Positions 52,681 through 60,882 of a stretch of DNA of 64,000 bases are shown here, piece after piece (within the stretch, counting starts at the first letter, position 1; each line of letters opens with the position of its first letter). The stretch covers positions 1,744,721 through 1,808,720 of the forward strand of contig JARFXR010000001.1 in the NCBI GenBank assembly GCA_029194535.1, written 5' to 3'. The notes under the pieces are model-generated. The model had not been told where the DNA came from and ran no database searches. It was given only the letters and a program-made list of their open reading frames with translations. The translations under genes and the position numbers were made by a program. The DNA comes from Nitrospira sp. (GTDB lineage Bacteria; Nitrospirota; Nitrospiria; Nitrospirales; Nitrospiraceae).

Positions 52681-52775
52681 TTGCATATTTTTCCCCCATC
52701 CCCGTACAATGTTTTCGCTTAACCCATCGTCATTCTTATTGGTTTCATCCGGTTTGCGAGAGGGATCGGGCCGGA

Positions 52776-52958
52776 ATGCGCATCGAATTCTCGAAGGGTG
52801 ACCGCGCCTCCCCCAGAATGCTGAAAACGACCTCCCGCGTCGTTCTCGGTTCGCCAACATCCTCAACGTACCCCAGAGGGTACGCCTCCGGTCTTGGCTC
52901 GCCTGTGGCCTTGCGGGATGCTGTTTTGAGCATTCTGGGAAGGGCCAGCTTTCGATGA
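52776..52958 (+). CDS. 60-codon frame containing a palindromic repeat, coupled to radical SAM gene
   Basis: The ATG opens MRIEFSKGDRASP; the following ~43 residues are translation of the palindromic element 52812-52939. The TGA overlaps the next ATG (ATGA). The first 12 residues nearly repeat those of the next gene (MKIEYSKGDRAS). Five of the seven differing codons encode the same amino acid. GAGAGGGATC lies upstream. Expression is uncertain. Confidence 0.35.
   Translation: MRIEFSKGDRASPRMLKTTSRVVLGSPTSSTYPRGYASGLGSPVALRDAVLSILGRASFR
52812..52939. repeat. ~125-bp palindromic repeat, copy C
   Basis: CCCAGAATGCTGAAAAC is inverted as GTTTTGAGCATTCTGGG. The centre CTCAACGTAC ... GTACGCCTC and CGTTCTCGGTTCGCC / GGCCTTGCGGG are shared with the copies at 41753, 60548 and 63048. 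Confidence 0.85.
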
Positions 52959-54859
52959 AGATCGAGTACTCGAAAGGCGACAGGGCTTCCAAAGAGCTGA
53001 TCCAGCTCCGCCGCAACACCTCCCTCGAAGCCAGCGGCCGGAAGATGAAGGTCATGCTCATCTTCCCGCCCGATTGGTACCCCTCCGAACCCTATCTCAG
53101 CCTCCCTTCCCTCACCGCCGTCCTCCGGAAGGCCGGCCACACCGTCGTTCAGAAAGACGTTAATTTGGAAATGTGGGACTGGTACTTCAGCGAGGATTTC
53201 CTCAAAAAGGTTCTTCGCCGGGTCCCCCAGCAGCTGGACCGTCTCCGCAAGCTTTCCAAGAAGCGAGATCTGGCCGACTATGAGATGGATGTTCAGATGG
53301 CGCTGTGTGACGTTACGCGCCAAAAGATCGACGACCTGATTAAGAAGGCTGGGCAGGCGAAGCGGATCGTGCGAGGAGAGGACAATTTCTATGATATCGA
53401 TAGGTTGGAATGGGCGATTCAAGTCTTCCGTGAGGTCACATCAACCATTTCGCTCGTCTATGCGCCGGCCCGCATCTGCATGCCGCCGATGGAGACGGAT
53501 CTCTCATACAAGGTCTACGCATCGAACGAAGTCATCGATGCGGTGAATGATCAACAAGTCAATGTTTACCGCGACGTGTTCGACCATCTCGTGAAACCGG
53601 CGATCGAGGCGGAGCAGCCGGACGTGATCGGGATCTCGATCGTCCTCCAGCAGCAGATCTTCTCCACCATGACCTTCTGCGCCTTGATCAAGCAGCACTT
53701 CCCCAATATCCACATCACGCTCGGCGGCAACACCGTCACCCGCCTGCGCGACGTGCTGCCCGAGTCGCCGCTGTTCCAGTACTTCGACAGCGCGGTGGTC
53801 TACGAAGGTGAAACGGCCTTCGTGCAGCTGGTTGAGGCGGTGGGGGCCAAGTGGGACCTTTCGCAAGTTCCCAACACCATCTATAAGGACGACAAGGGCG
53901 GCGTTTATGTTTCTGCCCTCAGCTATGCCGAGGACATGGCGGAACTCCCGCCGCCGGATTTCGACGGCTTGCCGCTGGAGAAGTATTTTGTGCCGACGAG
54001 GACGCTCCCGTACTTGGCGACGCGCGGCTGCTACTGGGGTCGTTGCGAATTCTGCGACCACGGCGAGGGCTACACGGCCGGCTACCGCTCGAAGAAGATT
54101 CAAGATGTGCTGGCGGAGATCAAGCACCTGCGCGACAAGTACGGCGCCCGGCATTTTCATTTCACCGACGAATCCTATCCGCCGGCCCTCTTCCGCAAGC
54201 TGGCTCGCGGGCTGGTCGACTCCAAGATGGACATCTACTGGACGACGCACATGCGCTTCGAGAAGAGCCTCTTGGAGGACGCCGTCTGGCAGGATGCGAA
54301 GGACTCGGGCTGCCGCTATCTGCACTTCGGCTACGAGTCGGGGGTCGAGCGGGTACTCCAGCTGATGGACAAGGCCACGACGACCGAGATCATGACCAAG
54401 CATCTGAAGTATACGGCGGAGGCCGGGATCTGGAACCATTGCATGGGCTTCTTCGGCTTTCCCGGCGAAACGAGTGAGGAAGCTTGGCAGTCGGTGCAGT
54501 TCCTCGAGCAGAACAAGAACTTCGTCCATTCGCTCGGCTTCGGCACCTTCGATCTGGGGCGGCACAATCCGGTGGCGAAGCATCCGGAGAAATGGGGCGT
54601 GACGGCCTACAAGAACCCGGAGTGGGACCTGGCGCTGGACTACTATTTCACTGTGAAGAACGGGATGAGCATCGAAGAGGCCGAACGGGTCTTCCAGGAA
54701 TTCGAGCGCAATCACTATGCAGGCTGGGATCTGCGCTTGTATATCAGGGAGTACATTTTCCTATATATCTGCAAATTCGGGTTGTCAAAGCTGCCGGATC
54801 TGCAGTATCGGGCTATGAAGACGGCGGGAGTCACGCCGACGCTGGCAGGAAAGATGTAG
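52955..54859 (+). CDS. B12-binding-type radical SAM protein 1
   Basis: The 634-residue protein has an N-terminal cobalamin-binding-like Rossmann domain (MKVMLIFPPDWYPSEPYLSL; GISIVLQQQIFSTMTFCALI; HITLGGNTVTRL). The radical SAM barrel has Cys359, Cys364 and Cys367 in RGCYWGRCEFCDHGEG (C-x4-C-x2-C). A C-terminal helical domain follows. Such enzymes do methylations or rearrangements on unreactive carbons. The start at 52955 gives an N-terminal extension that also exists in the paralogue; 53045 is possible. Substrate unknown. Confidence 0.88.
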   Translation: MKIEYSKGDRASKELIQLRRNTSLEASGRKMKVMLIFPPDWYPSEPYLSLPSLTAVLRKAGHTVVQKDVNLEMWDWYFSEDFLKKVLRRVPQQLDRLRKLSKKRDLADYEMDVQMALCDVTRQKIDDLIKKAGQAKRIVRGEDNFYDIDRLEWAIQVFREVTSTISLVYAPARICMPPMETDLSYKVYASNEVIDAVNDQQVNVYRDVFDHLVKPAIEAEQPDVIGISIVLQQQIFSTMTFCALIKQHFPNIHITLGGNTVTRLRDVLPESPLFQYFDSAVVYEGETAFVQLVEAVGAKWDLSQVPNTIYKDDKGGVYVSALSYAEDMAELPPPDFDGLPLEKYFVPTRTLPYLATRGCYWGRCEFCDHGEGYTAGYRSKKIQDVLAEIKHLRDKYGARHFHFTDESYPPALFRKLARGLVDSKMDIYWTTHMRFEKSLLEDAVWQDAKDSGCRYLHFGYESGVERVLQLMDKATTTEIMTKHLKYTAEAGIWNHCMGFFGFPGETSEEAWQSVQFLEQNKNFVHSLGFGTFDLGRHNPVAKHPEKWGVTAYKNPEWDLALDYYFTVKNGMSIEEAERVFQEFERNHYAGWDLRLYIREYIFLYICKFGLSKLPDLQYRAMKTAGVTPTLAGKM

Positions 54860-54861
54860 TA

Positions 54862-54896
54862 GGGGACAGGCTCCGCGCTTCGCGGTGCCTGTCCCC
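54862..54896. repeat. Short REP hairpin (GGGGACAGGC / GCCTGTCCCC)
   Basis: GGGGACAGGC, then CCGCG CTT CGCGG, then GCCTGTCCCC form a nearly perfect 16-bp stem 3 bases after the radical SAM stop. No T-run follows; it could stabilise the transcript end or attenuate the downstream paralogue. Confidence 0.85.
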
Positions 54897-54968
54897 GTTA
54901 AGAAAGTGGGATCTGGAAACAGGACAGTCCCCGATCGGAAGGGCGACAGTCCCCGAGTGGGAAAGGTT

Positions 54969-56930
54969 ATGAGCGCTAACGGACTCGTACAGATTGAAGG
55001 CCTGACCCCAATCAAGAGGGAAGATCGGAAGTCTTCGAAGGTCATGCTGCTCTTTCCGCCCGAGTGGGTGCCGACGGCGCCCTATTTGGCGCTGCCGTCG
55101 CTGACGGCGGTGTTGCGCGGAGCGGGACATACCGTCATCCAGCGCGACATCAACATCGAGATGTACGACCACTTCTTCACGACCGAGTTCCTGATCTGGG
55201 TGCGCGCGCGGCAGTCGATGCAGCTCAAGGCGATCCAGATGAAAGAGAAGCGGGGAGAGCTGACGGATCACGAGGCCGGGCAGCTGGCCCTGCTGGAGCA
55301 GGCCATGACGCTCGACGTGTTCGATCTGGCAGCCAGGGCGGAAGACGCCAAGGCGGTGGTCCGGGGCGAACGGTTCTACCAGGCGGACAAGCTGGAGTGG
55401 GCGCTCAATACCTTCCGCGAGGCGATGCAGTTCATCTCCGCCGCCTACTATCCGGCCTCGCTGGTCTTCTATCCGATGGAAAGCAACCTCGGCTACCGGC
55501 CCGGCGTCTCCAAGGAACTCCTGGCCTGTCTCGACGACGAACAGGTGAACGTCTATCGCGACATCTGCAATCAGCTGGTGTTGCCGTCGGTCAGCAAGGA
55601 GAAGCCATCCGTCGTCGGCATTTCGATCGGGACGCAGATGCAGCTCATCGCAGGTATGACCTTCTGCAAGATGATCAAGGAGACGTTCCCGCACGTGCAC
55701 GTGGTGGTCGGCGGCAACGTGATTACGAGATTGCAGGAAGAGCTGCCGCATCACGAGAGGTTATTCTCTGAAGTCTTTGATTCTGCTATTCTTTATGAAG
55801 GAGAACATGCGCTGCTCTGGCTGGTGGAGGCCTTGAACGGGCAACGGGACATGGCCTCGGTGCCCAACTTGATGTACCGCAATGCCACCGGCGTGCAGCA
55901 GAACAAGGAAGTCTATACGGAGAAGACGACGGCACTGCCGATTCCCGACTTCGACGGCTTCCCGCTAGACCACTACTTTGTCCCGGAGCGGATCATTCCC
56001 TACCTCGCGACACGCGGCTGCTATTGGGGACGCTGCACCTTCTGCGATCACGGGCAGGGGTATTTCGACCAGTACCGGGGCATGACGGCGCAGTTGGTCG
56101 TCGAGCAGGTGAAGGCCTTGCGCGATAAATACCAGTGCCGGCACTTCCTCTTTTCGGACGAGTCTTATCCGCCGGCGCTGTTCAAGAAGGTCTCGCAGAT
56201 GCTGGTTGATCAGAACGTCGGCATCAAATGGACCACGCTGATCCGGTTCGAGGAGACGTTACAGGACCAGGCCGTGTGGGATCTCGCCGCAAAGGCCGGC
56301 TGCTGCACCCTCTATTATGGTATGGAGTCGGCGAACGAGCGCGTGCTCAATCTGATGGACAAACACGCCAAGAAGAGCGTGATTCAGAACAACCTGCACC
56401 AGGCAGCGAAGGCGGGTATCTGGAACCATGTGATGGCCTTCTATGGCTTCCCCGGTGAAACCCGTGACGAGGCGCTGGAGACCAGGCAGTTTGTTATCGA
56501 CAACCAGCCGGTGATCCATTCGGTCGAGCTGTTCTACTTCGTGGCCTACCGGCACACGCCGATGGTGCGCAATCCGGAGAAGTTCGGCATCACGATCCAT
56601 AAGCAGGAGGAATACGACCTTCCGCTGGACTATTACTACACGTTGAATGAGCCGACGGGTATCTCTTGCATGGACGCGATGCAGCTCTGCGAGGAGTTCT
56701 ACAAGAACGACTTCCAGCCCTGGGCCGTCCGCGTAAACGCCCGCGAGCACGTGTTCCTCTATATCTCCAAGTTCGGGACGAACAAGCTGCCGCAGATCTA
56801 TGCGCAGCGCCAAACGGTCGGCGCATCGGACAGTGTTTCAGGTCTGGTGACGTGGCCCGTTTCTATGGGTGAGGGAGAGGACGGTAAGGAGGGGATGAGC
56901 CGGGTGATGAGTCACGGGGTCGGTGGCTAG
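54969..56930 (+). CDS. B12-binding-type radical SAM protein 2
   Basis: The 653-residue paralogue has the same order: KVMLLFPPEWVPTAPYLALP, GISIGTQMQLIAGMTFCKMI, VHVVVGGNVITRL, then Cys351, Cys356 and Cys359 in RGCYWGRCTFCDHGQG, and VMAFYGFPGETRDEAL. Both proteins keep the unusual C-x4-C spacing. The start at 54969 follows GGGAAAGG; the frame is open to 54885. The last ~35 residues are Gly/Met-rich and beyond the paralogue's end. It probably works on the same pathway as protein 1. Confidence 0.88.
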   Translation: MSANGLVQIEGLTPIKREDRKSSKVMLLFPPEWVPTAPYLALPSLTAVLRGAGHTVIQRDINIEMYDHFFTTEFLIWVRARQSMQLKAIQMKEKRGELTDHEAGQLALLEQAMTLDVFDLAARAEDAKAVVRGERFYQADKLEWALNTFREAMQFISAAYYPASLVFYPMESNLGYRPGVSKELLACLDDEQVNVYRDICNQLVLPSVSKEKPSVVGISIGTQMQLIAGMTFCKMIKETFPHVHVVVGGNVITRLQEELPHHERLFSEVFDSAILYEGEHALLWLVEALNGQRDMASVPNLMYRNATGVQQNKEVYTEKTTALPIPDFDGFPLDHYFVPERIIPYLATRGCYWGRCTFCDHGQGYFDQYRGMTAQLVVEQVKALRDKYQCRHFLFSDESYPPALFKKVSQMLVDQNVGIKWTTLIRFEETLQDQAVWDLAAKAGCCTLYYGMESANERVLNLMDKHAKKSVIQNNLHQAAKAGIWNHVMAFYGFPGETRDEALETRQFVIDNQPVIHSVELFYFVAYRHTPMVRNPEKFGITIHKQEEYDLPLDYYYTLNEPTGISCMDAMQLCEEFYKNDFQPWAVRVNAREHVFLYISKFGTNKLPQIYAQRQTVGASDSVSGLVTWPVSMGEGEDGKEGMSRVMSHGVGG

Positions 56931-57187
56931 GATGATTCCTCGTCGGGGACGAGAACGGCCGAGAGCAGGCTGTACGCCGCTTCGATTCTCTTGGTCATCT
57001 CTTCGGCTCGCTGGTAGTTCTTCATGTACTGTTTAGGATTGTTCGTCAGGTTGGCATACCGCGCCGGGTTCCATGTGGAGAGTTGTAATTGGCGGGCTCG
57101 TTCGAGATCTTCCTTAGTCGTCGGAAGGGTGAGGCCCAGGATCTCCAGCGCGTGGGCCACTTCCTTACGGATCGCCTCCTCGTCCAT
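56927..57187 (-). CDS. Small J-domain-like protein lacking HPD
   Basis: The 86-residue protein has helices like a J domain (EEAIRKEVAHALEILGLTLP; DLERARQLQLSTWNPARYAN; RAEEMTKRIEAAYSLLSAVL), but the HPD tripeptide that activates DnaK is replaced by NPA. Its stop overlaps that of radical SAM protein 2 by 4 bp on the other strand. The start ATG has no clear RBS; a TTG at 57223 is possible. A scaffold or peptide-binding role is only a guess. Confidence 0.6.
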   Translation of the reverse strand: MDEEAIRKEVAHALEILGLTLPTTKEDLERARQLQLSTWNPARYANLTNNPKQYMKNYQRAEEMTKRIEAAYSLLSAVLVPDEESS

Positions 57188-57230
57188 GGTCGAAGTGTGA
57201 CAAGTTTCTGATCGGGGTGTCAATCAACCT

Positions 57231-58469
57231 ATGACAACGCAGCTCCCCATCCTCAAGGCGCCGCCCATCTTCAAGAACAAGGACTACCGAGAGGTGCTGA
57301 TCCGCGAGCTTGAGGGAGGCAAGATCCCCATCAGTCTCGGCAAAACCTGCCCGGTGAAGTGCGAGTTCTGCTACGAGATCGACCACTCCTATCGCGAGAC
57401 GCTCGATCCGCCCAAGACGACCGATGAGGACTGGAAGTTCATTCTCGACTACATCAACAAGAAGCCGACGGATCCGATGCAGTTCTGGTGTCTCGGCGGC
57501 AACGAATACATGGAATGGACGGATCTGTTCCTGCATCCCAAGGCGATGGAATGGGTCGAGGACTTCCTCATGTCCACGGACAAGAACATCACGTTCTTCA
57601 CGGTCGGCTACGTGCAGGTGCCCAAGATCCATCAGTTGGCCGCCAAGTATCCGGGCCGGATCAATTTCGAGCTCTCGGCGATCACGCTGGGCGACTACCG
57701 CCAACGGCTCATGCCCCATGCGCCATCGGTCAAGCATCTTATGAAGGTCTTGGACGGGCCGGCCGTCTCGTCGGCGAACTTCTATTCGTTCGACGCCTAT
57801 ACGATGTCGAAGGACGCGCAGACGATCTCGGCCGTGAATCAGAAGTGCGTGCTGTGGATGGGTTGCCTCACGCCGGTGAAGGGCATCACAGAGCCGACGG
57901 CGGATCTCATGCGCCAGGGCAGGAAGTATCTGCCGGACGAGGCGCGCCGCCTCTACGACCTGGGTTTGCCGAACGTCCAGACGATCCAGACCGAGGCGCC
58001 GATCACCGCCTTCATGAATCGCAAGCGGATCGTGAGCGCCTTCGATTCACTCGAATTGGAGAAGAAGGACACGGTCGTGATGGCCAAGAGCGTCTACAAG
58101 GTCCTGAATATGTATCGGAAGAACCGCGCGCGGTTCCTGATGGTGCCGAACGCGACCTTGGGAGGTGATTCGGACTGTTCCGTCCTGCTGACGTTTGACG
58201 ACATCGCCAGGCGCGTGACGACGCAGAAGCGCATTCACGTGCCGAAATGCATGATGCAATCGGGCCGCGGCCTCTATACGGACATCGGCGGCGTCAGCCC
58301 CGAGCAGTTTACGAAGAAGACCGGCGTCAAGGTGACGGTGCTGCACAAGATCGACACCAGATTCGCCAATCGGCTGTTGTGGCGGAACTGCTTGCTGAAG
58401 AACTATGTGGAAGACTACGTCGCCAACCCGCTTGTTCAGTCGTACGAGTCTCTCCCTTTGCCTGCATGA
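57231..58469 (+). CDS. Radical SAM protein 3 (no B12 domain)
   Basis: The 412-residue protein has the classical CxxxCxxC motif (Cys40, Cys44, Cys47 in KTCPVKCEFCYEIDH). The glycine-rich LGGNEYMEW and later HVPKCMMQSGRGLYTD, with one more Cys, follow. It has no cobalamin domain. It starts 44 bp upstream of, and divergently from, the J-like gene. Together with the two B12-type enzymes it forms a three-enzyme radical SAM cluster. Reaction unknown. Confidence 0.85.
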   Translation: MTTQLPILKAPPIFKNKDYREVLIRELEGGKIPISLGKTCPVKCEFCYEIDHSYRETLDPPKTTDEDWKFILDYINKKPTDPMQFWCLGGNEYMEWTDLFLHPKAMEWVEDFLMSTDKNITFFTVGYVQVPKIHQLAAKYPGRINFELSAITLGDYRQRLMPHAPSVKHLMKVLDGPAVSSANFYSFDAYTMSKDAQTISAVNQKCVLWMGCLTPVKGITEPTADLMRQGRKYLPDEARRLYDLGLPNVQTIQTEAPITAFMNRKRIVSAFDSLELEKKDTVVMAKSVYKVLNMYRKNRARFLMVPNATLGGDSDCSVLLTFDDIARRVTTQKRIHVPKCMMQSGRGLYTDIGGVSPEQFTKKTGVKVTVLHKIDTRFANRLLWRNCLLKNYVEDYVANPLVQSYESLPLPA

Positions 58470-58763
58470 CGGATGGTGGAAATCCGCCGGATGACGCTCG
58501 CGGAGCCAACCGGGTGCTGTCACGGCGACAGCCCCATCGTGCTCGCTCCGCACATTCTCCAGTGGGTCCCTTCGGCTATCGTGCCTGGTGAAGCACCGCG
58601 GCCGAGCGCGGCAAGGGTGGGCGGGTGAGAAAGTCGGCCCGATGGCTGGGCACCCGCTCGTGTATTCACTCGTGCCGGATTCCGCAGATGATGGATTTGG
58701 GTCTGTGGTCTGAGAAGAGCGATGAGGGCTCCTGCAGAACTTCCTACGGTGTGAGGGGCAGGC

Positions 58764-59438
58764 TTATTTGCTGATGATCGGGTCGAGGTTGAAGGCGATG
58801 CTGATGCGGGGTTTGCTGCCTTTGTAGGGGGCAACGGCATGGTGCTGCCAGCCTGGAAACATGACGCACTGTCCGGCTGAAGGAGTGAATGAGATGGTGT
58901 TGCCGGCGTCGTGCAGCTCCTCCATCGAGTAGCGCAGGTAAGGCGCCAACATGCGCGGCAGGCATCCGCGGGGATCGTAGAGCTGTAATTCTCCTCCTGT
59001 GTCCTGTCCCTCGGTAATATCGCCCACATCCACATAGTACACGCCGGACCAGAAGGATCCAGGGTGGGCATGGTAGCCGTTCGTTCCTCCGTTGCGCTGC
59101 ACGTTCGACCAGGTTTCCACGACCTGCCAGTGGGGATGTTGCGCGTTCTTCCCCGTTCGAGCCGAGAATTCCGTGGCCAGTTCGGCGACCTGCGTGACGG
59201 CCTCGAAGAGCTGCTTGAGCGGTTCGCCGGCCCATTGCATCATCGACATGTCATGAGGCGATGACCATCCGATGACTTCACGGTCGCGATAGGCGAGTTG
59301 AGAAGATTCGTGCTCGAGGACCGCTTGCTTGAGTTGATCGTTGATGCAGGCACAGTCGGGGACTGAGAACACCAGCAGTGGTGTCGAGAAGATAGGCCGA
59401 ACGCTCAATTCGAGTTGGCGGGCCATGCGCGCCCCCAT
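58764..59438 (-). CDS. 2OG-Fe(II) oxygenase (TIGR02466-like)
   Basis: The 224-residue protein has the double-stranded beta-helix ligands of a 2-oxoglutarate dioxygenase: a first His in NGYHAHPGSFWSGVYYVD, TGGELQLYDPRG, then the second His and the 2OG-binding Arg in FPGWQHHAVAPYKGSKPRIS. The TIGR02466 type is inferred from this order. The start can be 59438 or 59426. It faces the radical SAM cluster across 290 bp. Candidate hydroxylase of a small molecule or protein. Confidence 0.85.
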   Translation of the reverse strand: MGARMARQLELSVRPIFSTPLLVFSVPDCACINDQLKQAVLEHESSQLAYRDREVIGWSSPHDMSMMQWAGEPLKQLFEAVTQVAELATEFSARTGKNAQHPHWQVVETWSNVQRNGGTNGYHAHPGSFWSGVYYVDVGDITEGQDTGGELQLYDPRGCLPRMLAPYLRYSMEELHDAGNTISFTPSAGQCVMFPGWQHHAVAPYKGSKPRISIAFNLDPIISK

Positions 59439-59614
59439 CCGGGTGTCGCGGGTATAAGCTGAAAAGAATAGATACGCGGAATGCTCAAGTCAATCACGGA
59501 AAATGACGTAGGTACAAAGTCGTGGCGTACCGGCAGTCATGGTTGGGCGCAATCCTCATGTCAGGTGCAGACGTTTGACAGGCCCATCGGCTCTGACCTA
59601 CAGTGCCGCCTATC

Positions 59615-60547
59615 ATGGAGTCCGAACGTCGCTCGCTGAAGTTCTACCAGGCCGATGTGTTCACGACGCAACCCTTCGGCGGCAATCCGGTCGCGGTCTT
59701 TCCCGACGCGAAGGGACTGTCTGACGACGAGCTGCAGCAGATCGCCCGGGAGATGAACCTGTCCGAAACCGTGTTCGTCTTTCCGCCTTTCGATCCCGCC
59801 GCGGTCGTGAGGCTCCGCATCTTCACGCCGACGCAGGAAATTCCCTTCGCAGGCCATCCGGTCGTGGGCACGATGTTCGTCCTGACGACGCTGGGACTGA
59901 TTGCCGCCACCGAGCCGGTTACCCGCGTCGTGCAGGAGTGCAACATCGGACTCTTCCCTGTCGACCTACATGTGCGCGCCGGCCGCGTGCTCCGCGTCGT
60001 CATGACGCAGCCGGCTCCTCAGTTTCTTGAGACTGTGGACGACACCGAAGACCTCTATAAAGTCTCCAATGCGCTCGGCATCGCCAAGCATGCGATCACC
60101 GATGCGAAATGGCCGTTGGAAGTCGTCTCGACCGGGCTGCCGGTGCTGATCGTGCCGGTTCGGACTCTGACGGCGGTTCGCTCGATCGAGCCGGATTCGT
60201 CGGCCATCATCGAGCTGTGCCGGCAGTTCGGCGCCAACGGCCTGATGGTGTTCACGACGATCACGGTCGAATCGTTCGCCACGGTCCATGCGCGGATGTT
60301 TGCGCCGTCCATCGGCATCATCGAGGATCCGGCGACGGGGAGTGCCGCCGGGGCTCTGGGCTCGTACCTGGTGCACCATGGCGTGGTCGACGTCGGCCCG
60401 ATGACCGAGATCACGATCGAGCAGGGTTATGAGATCGAACGGCCTTCACGGATTCTGGTGCAGGTGGAATCGGACGACGATGTGATTCAGGCGGTGAAGG
60501 TGGGGGGGCAGTGTGTAATGGTGGTGGAAGGGACGTTGAATTTTTAG
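59615..60547 (+). CDS. PhzF-family isomerase/epimerase-like protein
   Basis: The 310-residue protein has the PhzF (DapF-like) fold: LKFYQADVFTTQPFGGNPVA, catalytic Glu in MNLSETVFVFPP, RIFTPTQEIPFAGHPVVGT and the C-terminal IEDPATGSAAGALGSYL. PhzF proteins isomerise small acids. ATG 59615 is chosen over GTG 59603. Its TAG is directly followed by palindromic repeat D. Confidence 0.92.
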   Translation: MESERRSLKFYQADVFTTQPFGGNPVAVFPDAKGLSDDELQQIAREMNLSETVFVFPPFDPAAVVRLRIFTPTQEIPFAGHPVVGTMFVLTTLGLIAATEPVTRVVQECNIGLFPVDLHVRAGRVLRVVMTQPAPQFLETVDDTEDLYKVSNALGIAKHAITDAKWPLEVVSTGLPVLIVPVRTLTAVRSIEPDSSAIIELCRQFGANGLMVFTTITVESFATVHARMFAPSIGIIEDPATGSAAGALGSYLVHHGVVDVGPMTEITIEQGYEIERPSRILVQVESDDDVIQAVKVGGQCVMVVEGTLNF

Positions 60548-60670
60548 CAGGATGATGAAAACGCCATCTAACTTCGTTCTCGGTCGCTACAACCCCTCGA
60601 CGTACAGCAATGAGTACGCCTCGGGGTTTCGTTCCCTGCGGCCTTGTTACATGGCGTTTTGATCATCCTG
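60548..60670. repeat. ~125-bp palindromic repeat, copy D
   Basis: CAGGATGATGAAAACGCCAT is inverted as ATGGCGTTTTGATCATCCTG. The centre CCTCGACGTACAGCAATGAG / TACGCCTCGGGG belongs to the family. It begins one base after the PhzF stop and may act as its terminator. Confidence 0.88.
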
Positions 60671-60882
60671 GCGGAACGCGCGCATGGGGAAGAGCCGCGT
60701 CTCGGCGCGGGTCAGGGCTTGGGTGGGTGAGAATGACGCCCGCTCGCCGCCACCCGGTTCAGAAACTCTTTGGGGGAGGAGAGGCGGCTGAACCTCGGCA
60801 CAGGTCGTGTGTTGAGTCCTGAGCTAGGAAATCAGCACCGCCTGCCTCACTCAGCACTCACCACTCTGCGCAGAGGACTGTT

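Noticed and set aside
53504-54715. 403-codon open frame on the minus strand inside radical SAM gene 1
   Set aside because: It mirrors the codon structure of the plus-strand gene, has no motif or RBS, and the plus strand shows unmistakable radical SAM sequence.
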